64,000 bases of DNA from Solimonas sp. SE-A11. Its GTDB lineage: Bacteria > Pseudomonadota > Gammaproteobacteria > Nevskiales > Nevskiaceae. A program made the position numbers and the translations under genes. Under the pieces are notes generated by a model. That model was not told the origin of the DNA. It searched no databases and saw only the letters and a program-made list of their open reading frames with translations. Below are positions 15,655-24,313 of this stretch, piece after piece. The stretch is taken from positions 1 to 64,000 of the forward strand of contig NZ_JAUASX010000019.1 in NCBI RefSeq assembly GCF_030345715.1. Reading direction: 5' to 3'. Each line of letters starts with the position of its first letter. Position 1 is the first letter of the stretch.

Positions 15655-16203
15655 ATGACGGATTTACGCGCACCGCTGCGCTATCGAAAAGCCGCGCATG
15701 CCGACATGACATTCGCCTGGATTTTCGGCGTGGGTTTGGTGCTGATGGCGTTGCTCGGGGTTGAGCACTACCAAGCCATTCAGGCTGACAAGGAAGCCCG
15801 TGTACGCCAAGAAGCATGGGAGCTTCAGGAAAGGCAGAATGCATTCTTGGCCCTGCAGCAGGAACAGGCACGACTACGCGCAGAACAACTAGCTGACACA
15901 CAGCTACGGATTGATCGAGAACGCTCCAGGTCCTCCAAGAGCTACGCGCCTGACCCAAGCCCGTCAATTCGCAGTGGCCAGTCCGTGGCGGAACGGAACG
16001 CCCTGGAGGCCATTGAAATCATGCATGGTACGAGGCGCCTACAACGGGAATGGGATCAGAGCCAGTATTCCGATTCAGCCCCGGACCCGATTGTCGTCGG
16101 CGACTCACGAGGCCGAGAGCCTGGAGTCTGTGGCTCACTTCGCTCAGAGCGCACTGGCAGCGAATGGTCTCGCTACGCTGCGATATGCGGCGATATTGAT
16201 TAA
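15655..16203 (+). CDS. Hypothetical single-pass membrane protein with coiled coil
   Basis: 182 residues from the ATG at 15655; the open frame extends further upstream but overlaps the preceding gene. There is one membrane segment (FAWIFGVGLVLMALLGV, about 18-34). A Glu/Gln/Arg-rich predicted coiled coil follows (about 45-88, QEQARLRAEQLADTQLRID). The low-complexity tail after about residue 130 does not look conserved, and another frame there is also open, so a frameshift near the C-terminus is possible. Function unknown. Confidence 0.45.
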   Translation: MTDLRAPLRYRKAAHADMTFAWIFGVGLVLMALLGVEHYQAIQADKEARVRQEAWELQERQNAFLALQQEQARLRAEQLADTQLRIDRERSRSSKSYAPDPSPSIRSGQSVAERNALEAIEIMHGTRRLQREWDQSQYSDSAPDPIVVGDSRGREPGVCGSLRSERTGSEWSRYAAICGDID

Positions 16204-16227
16204 GGCCTGGCCCACCCCCGACGCTGC

Positions 16228-16602
16228 GTGTCGGATTGGCTTGCACAGGCCCCGCAGCTTACCTTGTGTCTCCTTGTTTCAAAGCCTTCTGCAGTGCCTC
16301 AGAACCTACGCACACGCCTCGCCTCGCAATTTCTGCCTATTCTGGGAGCGCTGGCCGTGGGCGGCGTGGCGCTGCTACTGGTCTGGTGGATGCAGCGCTC
16401 CACCCAGGTCGAGCGCTACGACCCGGCAAAGCACGATCGCGTGCGTGTCGTCACGGTGGACACGACAAAGCAGAAGGAATGCCTGGACCGTTACCCGGCT
16501 GAGCAGCGCCGCACCGAAGGCTACCTGCGCTGCACCGAGGGCTTCGTCTACGAACGGCAGCAGGACTTCTTCATCGACAAGCGCAGCGCCGGCTCGCGCT
16601 GA
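16228..16602 (+). CDS. Hypothetical membrane-anchored protein
   Basis: 124 residues from a GTG at 16228; the start is uncertain and a shorter form beginning just before the membrane segment is possible. One hydrophobic helix (FLPILGALAVGGVALLLVWW, about 36-55) is followed by a charged domain with two cysteines (KECLDRYP and YLRCTEG). It ends 12 bases before the convergent cytochrome gene. No family recognised. Confidence 0.45.
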   Translation: MSDWLAQAPQLTLCLLVSKPSAVPQNLRTRLASQFLPILGALAVGGVALLLVWWMQRSTQVERYDPAKHDRVRVVTVDTTKQKECLDRYPAEQRRTEGYLRCTEGFVYERQQDFFIDKRSAGSR

Positions 16603-16614
16603 GCTTCGGACACT

Positions 16615-17901
16615 TCACCAAAGCGGTCCCTGGCGGTTTCGGGCAACCTCCGCGCTCGATACGGGACGCCCCTGGTTGCCCCAGGCGCTACGGGTATAGG
16701 TCATCACATCGGCAACATCCTGGTTGCTGAGCGTGTTGCCAAACGGCGGCATGCCGAATGGCCTGGGATTGCCGGCAGTGCCCGGTGCGTAGCCGCCGAA
16801 CAGTACGATACGTATGGGATTGACTGCAGAGTCCATCGTTACCGCACGGTTCCCGCGCAGTGCGGGGGCTGCGGGCGGAGCGCCCTCGCCGGCTTCGCCA
16901 TGGCAGCTTGCGCAGTGATCGGCATAGATCGTCGCTCCGCGTTTGGACATGTCGTCCACGGCATGCGCCGGTACCCGCACGGCGCCGCTGGCGGGCGGCG
17001 GCTGGCTCGGCTCCAGCGATTTCAGGTAGGTCGCCATGGCATCCAGGTCCTCGGCCGACGCGTGTTGCAGGCTCTCGTAGACGACCTCCGCCATGGGGCC
17101 CAGCGTGGAGGCTCCCGGGGCGATGCCATCGCGCAGCAGGCGCACGATGTCTTCCTTGGGCCAGTGCTGCACGCCGGCTTCAGCGGGTGCCGATAGTGCC
17201 GGTGCATACCAGTTCAGTACCAGGCCGCCGGCTGGGTTGTCGCGCGACTGCACGGCACCCAGGGCGTTGCGGGCCTCGTGGCAGGCGCTGCAGTGCCCCA
17301 GCCCCTGCACCAGGTAGGCGCCGCGGTTCCATTGCGCATCCTGCGCGCCGACCGGCTGGTAGACGCCGGGCCTGAAGAACAAGGCGCGCCAGCCGACCAA
17401 CAGGAAGCGGTAGTTGTACGGAAACTGCAGCTGATGCTCCCGCCGCGGTTGCTTCACAGCCGGCAGGGTCTTCAGGTAAGCAAACATCGCGTCGCTGTCG
17501 TCGCGGCTCAGCTTGGTGTAATTGGTGTAGGGAAACGCCGGATACAGCAGCGAGCCATCCCGCGAGCGGCCCTCGTGCATCGCCTTCCAGAAGTCGTCCG
17601 CGGACCACAGGCCCAGGCCGGTTTCGGGATCCGGTGTCAGGTTGGGCGAATAGAAGTCTCCGAACGGTGTCGGGATGACGCGGCCGCCGGCGTAGTCGGC
17701 TCCGCCTTGCCGCGTGTGACAGGCCATGCAGTCTCCGACCCGCACCAGGTAATGCCCGCGCTCCTCGGTGGAAATCCCCACCGGCGCCTGCAAGGGGCTG
17801 GTCATGGAGACGTCGCCGGGATCGCTGCGCAGGCCCAGCCAGAAGATCGCGGTGGCGGCGCAGGCGCCGACCAGCGCCAGGATGATCAGTGCGCGCTTCA
17901 T
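16615..17901 (-). CDS. Triheme c-type cytochrome (dehydrogenase electron-transfer subunit type)
   Basis: About 428 residues from the ATG at 17901, which overlaps the stop of the upstream cytochrome gene (ATGA). An N-terminal membrane anchor or signal (ALIILALVGACAATAIFWLGL) is followed by three heme-binding CxxCH motifs: CMACH, CSACH and CASCH. This arrangement is the cytochrome c subunit type that takes electrons from periplasmic alcohol, aldehyde or gluconate dehydrogenases to the quinone pool or oxidase. No dehydrogenase subunit lies beside it, so the partner is elsewhere or the unit acts with the diheme cytochrome encoded upstream. Confidence 0.88.
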   Translation of the reverse strand: MKRALIILALVGACAATAIFWLGLRSDPGDVSMTSPLQAPVGISTEERGHYLVRVGDCMACHTRQGGADYAGGRVIPTPFGDFYSPNLTPDPETGLGLWSADDFWKAMHEGRSRDGSLLYPAFPYTNYTKLSRDDSDAMFAYLKTLPAVKQPRREHQLQFPYNYRFLLVGWRALFFRPGVYQPVGAQDAQWNRGAYLVQGLGHCSACHEARNALGAVQSRDNPAGGLVLNWYAPALSAPAEAGVQHWPKEDIVRLLRDGIAPGASTLGPMAEVVYESLQHASAEDLDAMATYLKSLEPSQPPPASGAVRVPAHAVDDMSKRGATIYADHCASCHGEAGEGAPPAAPALRGNRAVTMDSAVNPIRIVLFGGYAPGTAGNPRPFGMPPFGNTLSNQDVADVMTYTRSAWGNQGRPVSSAEVARNRQGPLW

Positions 17902-18605
17902 TGGGCCGCTCCCGCGCCGGTGACGCTGCCGCAGGAGGTCGGCAAGGGCTTCGGCAGGCTCGGCGCCGGGTGCGGATCCGCCGGCATCGGCTGGGCCGCC
18001 AGCCAACTCGCCGCCGCGTCGATGTCCTCAGGCGTGAGCTTGGCCACGATGGCCGCCATGCAATCCGGAGCCGTGCCGTGGCGCGTTCCCTGGCGCCAGG
18101 CTCCGAACTGCGCCACGAGGTAGTCGTAAGGCAGGCCCAGCAGGCCGGGAATGTCCGGCATCACACCGGTCATCTTTTCGCCGTGGCAGTCATTGCAGGC
18201 CGGAATGCCTCGCGTGGCGTCGCCCTGCCTCACCAGTTGCAGGCCATGCTGCAGTCGTGCGGGATCCGCCTGGGTCGGCTGAGTGGGTGGATGCGGCAGC
18301 GACAGCCCGGCGAAGTATTCGGCCATCTCGCGCAGGTAGTCGTTGCTCTGGCGCTCGAGCAGATAGGTCATCTGCGCGTTGAGGCGGCGACCTTCCCGGA
18401 AGTTGATGAGCTGGTGATAGAGATAGCCTGCGGGCTTGCCGGCGATGCGCGGATAGAAGCCGTCGCCGGTGGCACGGCCTTCGGCGCCGTGGCAGGCCGC
18501 ACAGGCCAGCATGCGCTGCGCCATGGTGTCGGGTGCGGCGGCAGTCGCCGCCGATCCCAGCATCAGCAGGCCCAACAGGGCTGCGAACCGGCATTTCCGC
18601 AACAT
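17898..18605 (-). CDS. Diheme c-type cytochrome, periplasmic
   Basis: About 235 residues from the ATG at 18605, selected because a clear signal peptide follows (LRKCRFAALLGLLMLGSAATA); an ATG at 18623 is an alternative. Two CxxCH motifs are present (CAACHG and CNDCHG), spaced as in cytochrome c4-like diheme proteins. It probably shuttles electrons in the periplasm. The stop overlaps the start of the triheme cytochrome by four bases, so the two are translated together. Confidence 0.88.
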   Translation of the reverse strand: MLRKCRFAALLGLLMLGSAATAAAPDTMAQRMLACAACHGAEGRATGDGFYPRIAGKPAGYLYHQLINFREGRRLNAQMTYLLERQSNDYLREMAEYFAGLSLPHPPTQPTQADPARLQHGLQLVRQGDATRGIPACNDCHGEKMTGVMPDIPGLLGLPYDYLVAQFGAWRQGTRHGTAPDCMAAIVAKLTPEDIDAAASWLAAQPMPADPHPAPSLPKPLPTSCGSVTGAGAAQ

Positions 18606-18723
18606 CGGAATGGCTCCGCTCATCGAACGGCGGCATCCTAACGCCGCAGGCCGATCACGGACAGACTTTACAAATCCGCCTCCAGGCACTCCGGGCGGCG
18701 GATTTGCAGCGAAGCAGCGTTCG

Positions 18724-21279
18724 TCAGGTCGTCCGTGGCTTTAGCAGGAAGGCGGCAAAAGCCGGCAGCAGCAGCACCGCCGCCACGGCATTGGCCAGGA
18801 ACATGATCGTCAGCAGGATGCCCATGTCCACCTGGAACTGCAGGCCCGACAGCAGCCAGGTGCAGACGCTGGCCGCCAGTGCCAGTGCGGTGAACAGCAC
18901 CGCCTTACCGGTCTGGTGCAGGGTCTGCTCGTAGGCCTTGCGCAGCGTCATGCCCTTGTTCACGCACTCCTCGAGCACGCTGAAGATGTAGATGCCGTAG
19001 TCCACGCCGATGCCGGCGGCGAACGCGGCTACCGGCAGCGTCGATACCTTGACGCCGATCTGCAGGAACACCATGACCGCATAGGACAGCACCGATACCA
19101 GTGCCAGCGGTACCAGCACGCAGATCAGGCCGGCCAGGCTGCGGAACGACAGGAATACGCAGATGCCGATACCCAGGTACACCCACAGCAGGATCGGCCG
19201 CTCGGTCTCCTTGATGACATCATTGGCTGCGGCCATCACGCCGACGTTGCCGGTGGCCAGCTTGAGCTTCACCGGCGCGTCGGCGCCCTGCTCTTCCTCG
19301 AACTGCTTCACCGCCGCGATAATTCCGTCGATGGTGTTGGCCTTGTGGTCGGCCGTGAAGACCAGCACCGGTATTGCGGAGCAGTCATTGTTGAGCAGGC
19401 CAGTGGACGGCGGGATCGGCTGCAGGGTGATGACGAAGCCGTCGGCATTGCGCGGCAGTGCGCGCCATTTCGGATTGCTTTCGTTGAAGGCCTCGAACAC
19501 CAGGCGCGACATCTGGGGCAGCGACAGCGTGGACTGAACACCCGGCGTGTTTTGCATGCGCCAGGCGAAGTCGTCGATGGTGGTCATGACACGCTTGTCG
19601 ATGCAGCCGTCCTTCGGCGACTCGGCAATCACCTTGAGCACGTCCACGCCGATGGAGAACTCCCGCACGATGGCGGCGGTGTCCTTGTTGTAGCGCGAAT
19701 CGGGGCGCAGTTCGGGCACACCGTCATGCAGTTCGCCGATCTCCAGCCCCTGCCCCACCCACTCGGCCCAGGCATAGACCAGCACTGCGATGCCCAGCAC
19801 CGTGGCCGCGACCGGCTTGAGCGTGATGGCGCTGAGCACGTGCCAGGCCGGCGCAAAGGCGGCATCGCGGCGGCGCTGGTGCTCGCGGAAGCGCACCGGG
19901 TCCGGAAGCGTGGCGTAGGACAGCAGGCAAGGCAGCAGCACCTTCTTGCAGACGATGATCGCGATCAGGCCGAACATGGCGTTGATGGCCATTTCCTGCA
20001 CGATGCCGATCGGCACCAGCAGGATGGTGCCGAAGCCCACCACGTTGGTCAGCACCGCGGAGATGCCCGGGATCACCAGGCGACGATAGGTGGCGCGCGA
20101 GGCTTCAAAGCTGTCCTGGCCGTGGTCGGCCACTTCATAGAGCCAGAAGCTGGTGATCTGGATACCGTGCGACACGCCAATGGCCAGCACCAGGAACGGC
20201 ACCAGGATCGCGAAGGGGTCTAGCCCATAGCCGAACAGGTGCAGGAAGCCCAGCTCCCAGACCACCGCGAGCACGGAGCAAGACAGCGGGATCAGCGCGA
20301 TGCGCAGCGAGCCGCAGTACCACCACAGCAGCAGCAATGTGAGCAGCAGCGTCAGGCCAAAGAAGCCCACCACTTCCAGCGTGGCGTCGGAGATATCGCC
20401 GACCACCTTGGCGAAGCCGATGATGTGGATGTCGACGTTGGGGTTGTAGTCCGGATTGGTCACCACGGTGGCCGACAATGCCCGGCCGGGGATTTCGTGC
20501 GTGAGCGTCTGGCCGTTGGCATCGGTGTGGTCGATGTCGAAGCTTTCCATCCACAGCGGCCAGCGCAGATCGCTGTAGCCGCGGCGGATCAGGTCACCGG
20601 CCTTGAATGGTGCCAAGTCATGCTTGAGTCGGTACTCCGTCATCCTGGGCTGCATGAAACGGCCGCGGATGTCCTCGATCTTGTGCGCCATGCGCACGTA
20701 ATCCAGGGGCTGCTTACTGATCGGGTCTAGTTCCAGCAGCTCGGAGAACACCATGGCGCCATTCTGGTCGTTGGCGACGAGGCGGCCGATGACATTGGCC
20801 TTGGATACGTTCGCGCGGATCTTGGCGAACATCTCCGGTGTTGGCGCGTACTCCGCAGGCACCACGTTGCCGCCAGCGAAGCCGTCCTCCACCACCTCGA
20901 TGTAACGCACGTCGGGCGTGAAGATGGAGCTGACACGCGCCGTGTCCATGCCGCGGGTGAAGAACACCGAATCGGTCAGGCCGCGCAGGGTGCGCAGGAA
21001 CTCGGCGTTGTAGATGTCGCCGTTCTTCTGCACCGCGGCGAACAGCACCAGGTTGGCCCCGCCGAACTCACGCTGGTATTGCTTGAACACCTGGATGTAG
21101 GGGTGCCCCAGCGGCAGCTGTTTCTCGAATCCGGTCTCGGGCCGCAGGTGCAGTGCCTGCCAGGCCATGAACAGGGTCAGCAGGCCCAGCACCAGCAGGG
21201 TGCGTGCCCGGCGACCGAACACGATCGGTTCGGTCACGCGGATAAAGAGCTGCGAAAAGCGCCCACGCGCGTCGTGCAT
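18724..21279 (-). CDS. MMPL/RND-superfamily transporter
   Basis: 851 residues, with the RND layout of a membrane segment near residue 25, a large periplasmic loop, a bundle of five to six helices, then the same again. Conserved stretches include LAIGVSHGIQITSF in the first half and AAGIGVDYGIYIFS in the second. Single-gene proteins of this MMPL type export lipids or hydrophobic compounds, and in hydrocarbon and steroid degraders often accompany catabolic genes. No membrane-fusion protein or outer-membrane channel is encoded nearby. The upstream exported protein may be its partner (inference). Confidence 0.9.
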   Translation of the reverse strand: MHDARGRFSQLFIRVTEPIVFGRRARTLLVLGLLTLFMAWQALHLRPETGFEKQLPLGHPYIQVFKQYQREFGGANLVLFAAVQKNGDIYNAEFLRTLRGLTDSVFFTRGMDTARVSSIFTPDVRYIEVVEDGFAGGNVVPAEYAPTPEMFAKIRANVSKANVIGRLVANDQNGAMVFSELLELDPISKQPLDYVRMAHKIEDIRGRFMQPRMTEYRLKHDLAPFKAGDLIRRGYSDLRWPLWMESFDIDHTDANGQTLTHEIPGRALSATVVTNPDYNPNVDIHIIGFAKVVGDISDATLEVVGFFGLTLLLTLLLLWWYCGSLRIALIPLSCSVLAVVWELGFLHLFGYGLDPFAILVPFLVLAIGVSHGIQITSFWLYEVADHGQDSFEASRATYRRLVIPGISAVLTNVVGFGTILLVPIGIVQEMAINAMFGLIAIIVCKKVLLPCLLSYATLPDPVRFREHQRRRDAAFAPAWHVLSAITLKPVAATVLGIAVLVYAWAEWVGQGLEIGELHDGVPELRPDSRYNKDTAAIVREFSIGVDVLKVIAESPKDGCIDKRVMTTIDDFAWRMQNTPGVQSTLSLPQMSRLVFEAFNESNPKWRALPRNADGFVITLQPIPPSTGLLNNDCSAIPVLVFTADHKANTIDGIIAAVKQFEEEQGADAPVKLKLATGNVGVMAAANDVIKETERPILLWVYLGIGICVFLSFRSLAGLICVLVPLALVSVLSYAVMVFLQIGVKVSTLPVAAFAAGIGVDYGIYIFSVLEECVNKGMTLRKAYEQTLHQTGKAVLFTALALAASVCTWLLSGLQFQVDMGILLTIMFLANAVAAVLLLPAFAAFLLKPRTT

Positions 21280-21347
21280 GTGTTCTCCCCATCTTTATAG
21301 TTGTTTGGTCCCGGGCACTGACCGGGTGACCGATGTTGGCACGACGC

Positions 21348-21390
21348 GGCTCGTTCTACGAGCCCTGCCCTCCCCGCCATTGCCGGGGAG
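21348..21390. terminator. Two adjacent GC-rich hairpins downstream of the exported protein gene
   Basis: GGCTCGT-TCT-ACGAGCC (21348-21364) and CTCCCCG...CGGGGAG (21370-21390) are perfect inverted repeats just past the stop at 21397 of the minus-strand gene. No T tract follows, so they may weaken rather than end transcription into the RND gene. Confidence 0.35.
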
Positions 21391-21396
21391 TAAAGC

Positions 21397-22122
21397 TCAG
21401 CGGCATAGCACCGGACGCAGGTCCGGCGTCTCCTTGAGTTCCACCAGGCGGCTGCGGACATTGCTGGCTGCCGGTGACTGGGGAAAGCGCTTGAGGAAGC
21501 TGCCCAGTTCGCGCTGCACGCTGGCGGTATCGGTGCAGGTGCAGACGCCGAGGCCTACGGCCTCCTCGAGATCGGCCAGGGTCTGGCGCGTGAAATCCCG
21601 GTAGGCGTCCGGATAGCGGCGGGCGTACTCACTCCAGCCGGCATACTGCTCCTGCAGCACGCCCTCGCCGAAGCGCACGCAGGGCGTGGGGCGCTTACCC
21701 ATGCTCAGATAGACCGGCAGCAGGTCCTCGTTCCAGTAGCCACGGTAGAGCCGGAAGAAGTCGCGGTCGGCGGGCAGGCCCAGCTTCTGCGCCAGCGCAT
21801 CCAGGAATTCGGGATCCGGCTGGGCGTAGACGTCATAGCCCCGCGAGAGCTGGAAACCCCTCAGCTCGGCCTGCAGCTTCTGGTACTGGGCATCGTCCAG
21901 GGTTTCGATCCAGGCCTGGTCGCCGAAGCCCTGGATCTCCATCAGCGCGTCCTGGGCCGCGATGGCCGATGCCATCAAGGGCTCAAGGGATACGGCCGTC
22001 TTGGCGCTTTCCACCGATGCAAGCGTCTGTACGTAAGCGCCGATGGCGGCCGGCCGCTCACCCGCATGGACCATGCCGGCCAAACCCAGGGAGAGCAGGA
22101 TGAAAAGGGAGCGCAGGCTCAT
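21397..22122 (-). CDS. Exported hypothetical protein
   Basis: 241 residues with a signal peptide (LRSLFILLSLGLAGMVHAG). The mature part is mostly helical. It has cysteines at PTPCVRFG, VCTCTD and the C-terminal LCR, which could form disulfides in the periplasm. No family recognised. It lies 117 bases upstream of the RND transporter in the same direction, so a joint role in export is possible but unproven. Confidence 0.6.
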   Translation of the reverse strand: MSLRSLFILLSLGLAGMVHAGERPAAIGAYVQTLASVESAKTAVSLEPLMASAIAAQDALMEIQGFGDQAWIETLDDAQYQKLQAELRGFQLSRGYDVYAQPDPEFLDALAQKLGLPADRDFFRLYRGYWNEDLLPVYLSMGKRPTPCVRFGEGVLQEQYAGWSEYARRYPDAYRDFTRQTLADLEEAVGLGVCTCTDTASVQRELGSFLKRFPQSPAASNVRSRLVELKETPDLRPVLCR

Positions 22123-22554
22123 GGCGATACGGATTTCCTTGGATTGCAGAGGTCGAGCATCTTGCCGGTACAGGTCAGGAATCTCCGGACAAGAGATCTG
22201 GAAAGATTAATATTTTCATAACGATATCATGACAAGATGAGACTTTGTCCCTTTGCGGCTTTAAATGGGACAAAAGTCATGGAGAGTGAAAGTTACTACC
22301 TGACTCATTCGTCAGGAAAGAGTTCAGGCCTGTATAGTTGCGCCCGTTCAGCTAGAACCCTGGCCGTTTGCCGACATGGCGTCAGCCATGGACTACGGGT
22401 GGCCTGAATCTGCAGCAGAACACTTGTATCTCGCGCCTTCGTATCCGCGGAGCGCCATGGGGGAGAATTTCGTGTCAGCAGCGGTGGCAGTCGCCCAGGA
22501 AACGGTCCCGGATTTGCTTGCACCACAGGCTCCGGCCTCCCATCCGAGCCGTCG
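22123..22554. other. Long intergenic region with a large inverted repeat
   Basis: 432 bases between divergent genes. An AT-rich stretch at 22200-22235 (TTAATATTTTCATAACGATATC) is a likely promoter region. An inverted repeat GACTTTGTCCC (22241-22251) / GGGACAAAAGTC (22267-22278) lies beside it and may be an operator or RNA hairpin. A 60-residue frame at 22376-22558 overlaps the following gene by ATGA. It has no recognised family and is doubtful. Confidence 0.45.
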
Positions 22555-24252
22555 ATGACCGACCTGCTGCCCAAAGCCAGCCGTAACCTCCCCGTCCGCT
22601 GGAAGCTGACGCTGCTGGTGGTGACCGTCGCCCTGACGGCCTTCGCTCCCCTCGCCGTCCATGCACTGCAGGCCCGGGTGGGCGACAGCCCTGCCGGTGT
22701 CGCGGCGCTGGTCGTCGCCGGCATCCTGCTGACGCTGGTCGCCCTGATGGTGCTTGGCTTCGTGCAATCGATTGTGCGCCCGCTGGACGAGTTGGTGCAG
22801 GGCGCCGAGGGACTGATCCGGGGCTCCTGGGACACCCCGCTGCCGGAGAACCGCGGCGACGAGATCGGTGCGGTAGCCTCCGCGCTTGGCGAGTTCCGCG
22901 ATCGTGCGCAGCGCTGGGATTACCTGGCCCACCATGACTCCCTCACCGGCCTCGCCAATCGCGCGCGCCTGGAAGCCCTGCTCAACGCCGAGGGCCCCGC
23001 GCTGCGTGCGCAGGGCCAGGCCCTGATCGTGACCTACATCGGCCTGGACCAGCTCACGGCCATCAGCGACATGCTGGGCGCCGCCGCCGGAGACGAGTTC
23101 CTTCGCATTGCCGCCCGCCGCGTGCGCGCCTGCACCGAAGACAGCGGTCGCCTGTTCTATGTCGGCGGCTCGCTGTTTGCCGTGGTGTCGCCGCAACTGC
23201 CGAACAACGCGCGTCTGGTGGAACTGGCGGATCAGCGTACCCGTGCCCTGATCGGCGAACTGTCGCGGCCGTTCACGCTGGCGGATCAGGAGCTCGACAT
23301 GACGGTCAACGTCGGTGTCGTCACCTGCCCGCAGGACGGCGACAACTACGAAGAGATCATCGCCAACGCCCAGGCCGCGCTGAGCCACGCGCGCCAGAAT
23401 CCGGGCAGCGGGTTCCATTTCTACACCCGCCAGATCGCCGAGAAGGTGCGTTCCCGCACCGCGCTGATCAGCCAGTTGCGCCGTGCCGTGCAGGGCGAAG
23501 AACTGCGGGTTCACTACCAGCCGGTGCTGGATGTGAGCAGTGGCCGTGTGGTTTGCGCGGAGGCATTGATGCGCTGGCAGCATCCCACGCGTGGCCTGGT
23601 GATGCCGGGCGAGTTCATTCAGGTAGCTGAAGAAACCGGCGCCATCGGCGCCATGGGCGGCTGGTGCCTGGCCAAGGCACTGTCCGACGCCAAGAGCTGG
23701 CGTCAGGCCGGCGGTGCACCGGTAAAGCTGGCGGTGAACCTGTCGGCGCGCCAGCTCAACGACCCGGGGCTGGTGGATTCCATCCAGCACATCATCGAGC
23801 AGATCGACGCGGACCCCACCGACCTGGAACTGGAGCTCACCGAGAGCACCATGATGGGCAACCCCGCCCACAGCGCCCGTGTGCTGCGCAGCCTCAAGTC
23901 CATGGGCATCACCCTGTCGGTAGACGACTTCGGCACCGGTTACTCATCGCTGGCCTACCTGCACCGGTTCCCGCTGGACAAGATCAAGATCGACCGTAGC
24001 TTTGTCTCGCGCGTCAACCGCAGCCGCAAGGACGAGATGATCATCCAGGCCACCACGGGCCTGGCCGCGAATCTGGGCCTGGAAGTGGTGGCAGAGGGCG
24101 TCGAGACCCGCGAGCAACTGCAGACGCTGCGTGGCCTGGGCTGCAACATGATGCAGGGCTTCCTGTTCAGCCCGGCGCTGCCGCTGCCGGATTTCATGAA
24201 CTGGTGCCAGACGCCGGAGATCGCCGAGAAGGCGATGGCCACGGTCAATTAG
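22555..24252 (+). CDS. Membrane-bound cyclic-di-GMP phosphodiesterase (HAMP, degenerate GGDEF, EAL)
   Basis: 565 residues. Two membrane helices (about 18-38 and 50-70) enclose a very short periplasmic loop, then a HAMP-like linker. A GGDEF domain follows whose signature is GGSLF (204-208) instead of GGDEF, so cyclase activity is not expected. The EAL domain is complete in visible motifs: CAEALMRW (EAL at 335-337), ELELTES, DDFGTGYSS (456-464) and KIDRSF. It probably hydrolyses c-di-GMP, with the degenerate domain acting as a GTP or structural sensor, and so influences motility and biofilm. A hairpin terminator follows. Confidence 0.92.
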   Translation: MTDLLPKASRNLPVRWKLTLLVVTVALTAFAPLAVHALQARVGDSPAGVAALVVAGILLTLVALMVLGFVQSIVRPLDELVQGAEGLIRGSWDTPLPENRGDEIGAVASALGEFRDRAQRWDYLAHHDSLTGLANRARLEALLNAEGPALRAQGQALIVTYIGLDQLTAISDMLGAAAGDEFLRIAARRVRACTEDSGRLFYVGGSLFAVVSPQLPNNARLVELADQRTRALIGELSRPFTLADQELDMTVNVGVVTCPQDGDNYEEIIANAQAALSHARQNPGSGFHFYTRQIAEKVRSRTALISQLRRAVQGEELRVHYQPVLDVSSGRVVCAEALMRWQHPTRGLVMPGEFIQVAEETGAIGAMGGWCLAKALSDAKSWRQAGGAPVKLAVNLSARQLNDPGLVDSIQHIIEQIDADPTDLELELTESTMMGNPAHSARVLRSLKSMGITLSVDDFGTGYSSLAYLHRFPLDKIKIDRSFVSRVNRSRKDEMIIQATTGLAANLGLEVVAEGVETREQLQTLRGLGCNMMQGFLFSPALPLPDFMNWCQTPEIAEKAMATVN

Positions 24253-24272
24253 TTTTTGGGGGCGGGAATGAG

Positions 24273-24296
24273 AAGGGGCGCCTCGGCGCCCCTTTT
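24273..24296. terminator. Hairpin terminator between convergent genes
   Basis: AAGGGGCGCC and GGCGCCCCTTTT form a strong stem ending in TTTT, placed just after the phosphodiesterase stop. The complementary AAAAGGGGCGCC allows use from the opposite nitroreductase gene as well. Confidence 0.7.
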
Positions 24297-24313
24297 CATT
24301 TCTGGTCAGCGCT

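Noticed and set aside
18916-20223. A 435-codon frame antisense to the RND transporter
   Set aside because: His/Gln/Arg-rich mirror frame; the minus strand has clear transporter motifs.
22393-23871. A 492-codon frame antisense to the GGDEF/EAL gene
   Set aside because: Shadow frame; the EAL and HAMP features are on the plus strand.
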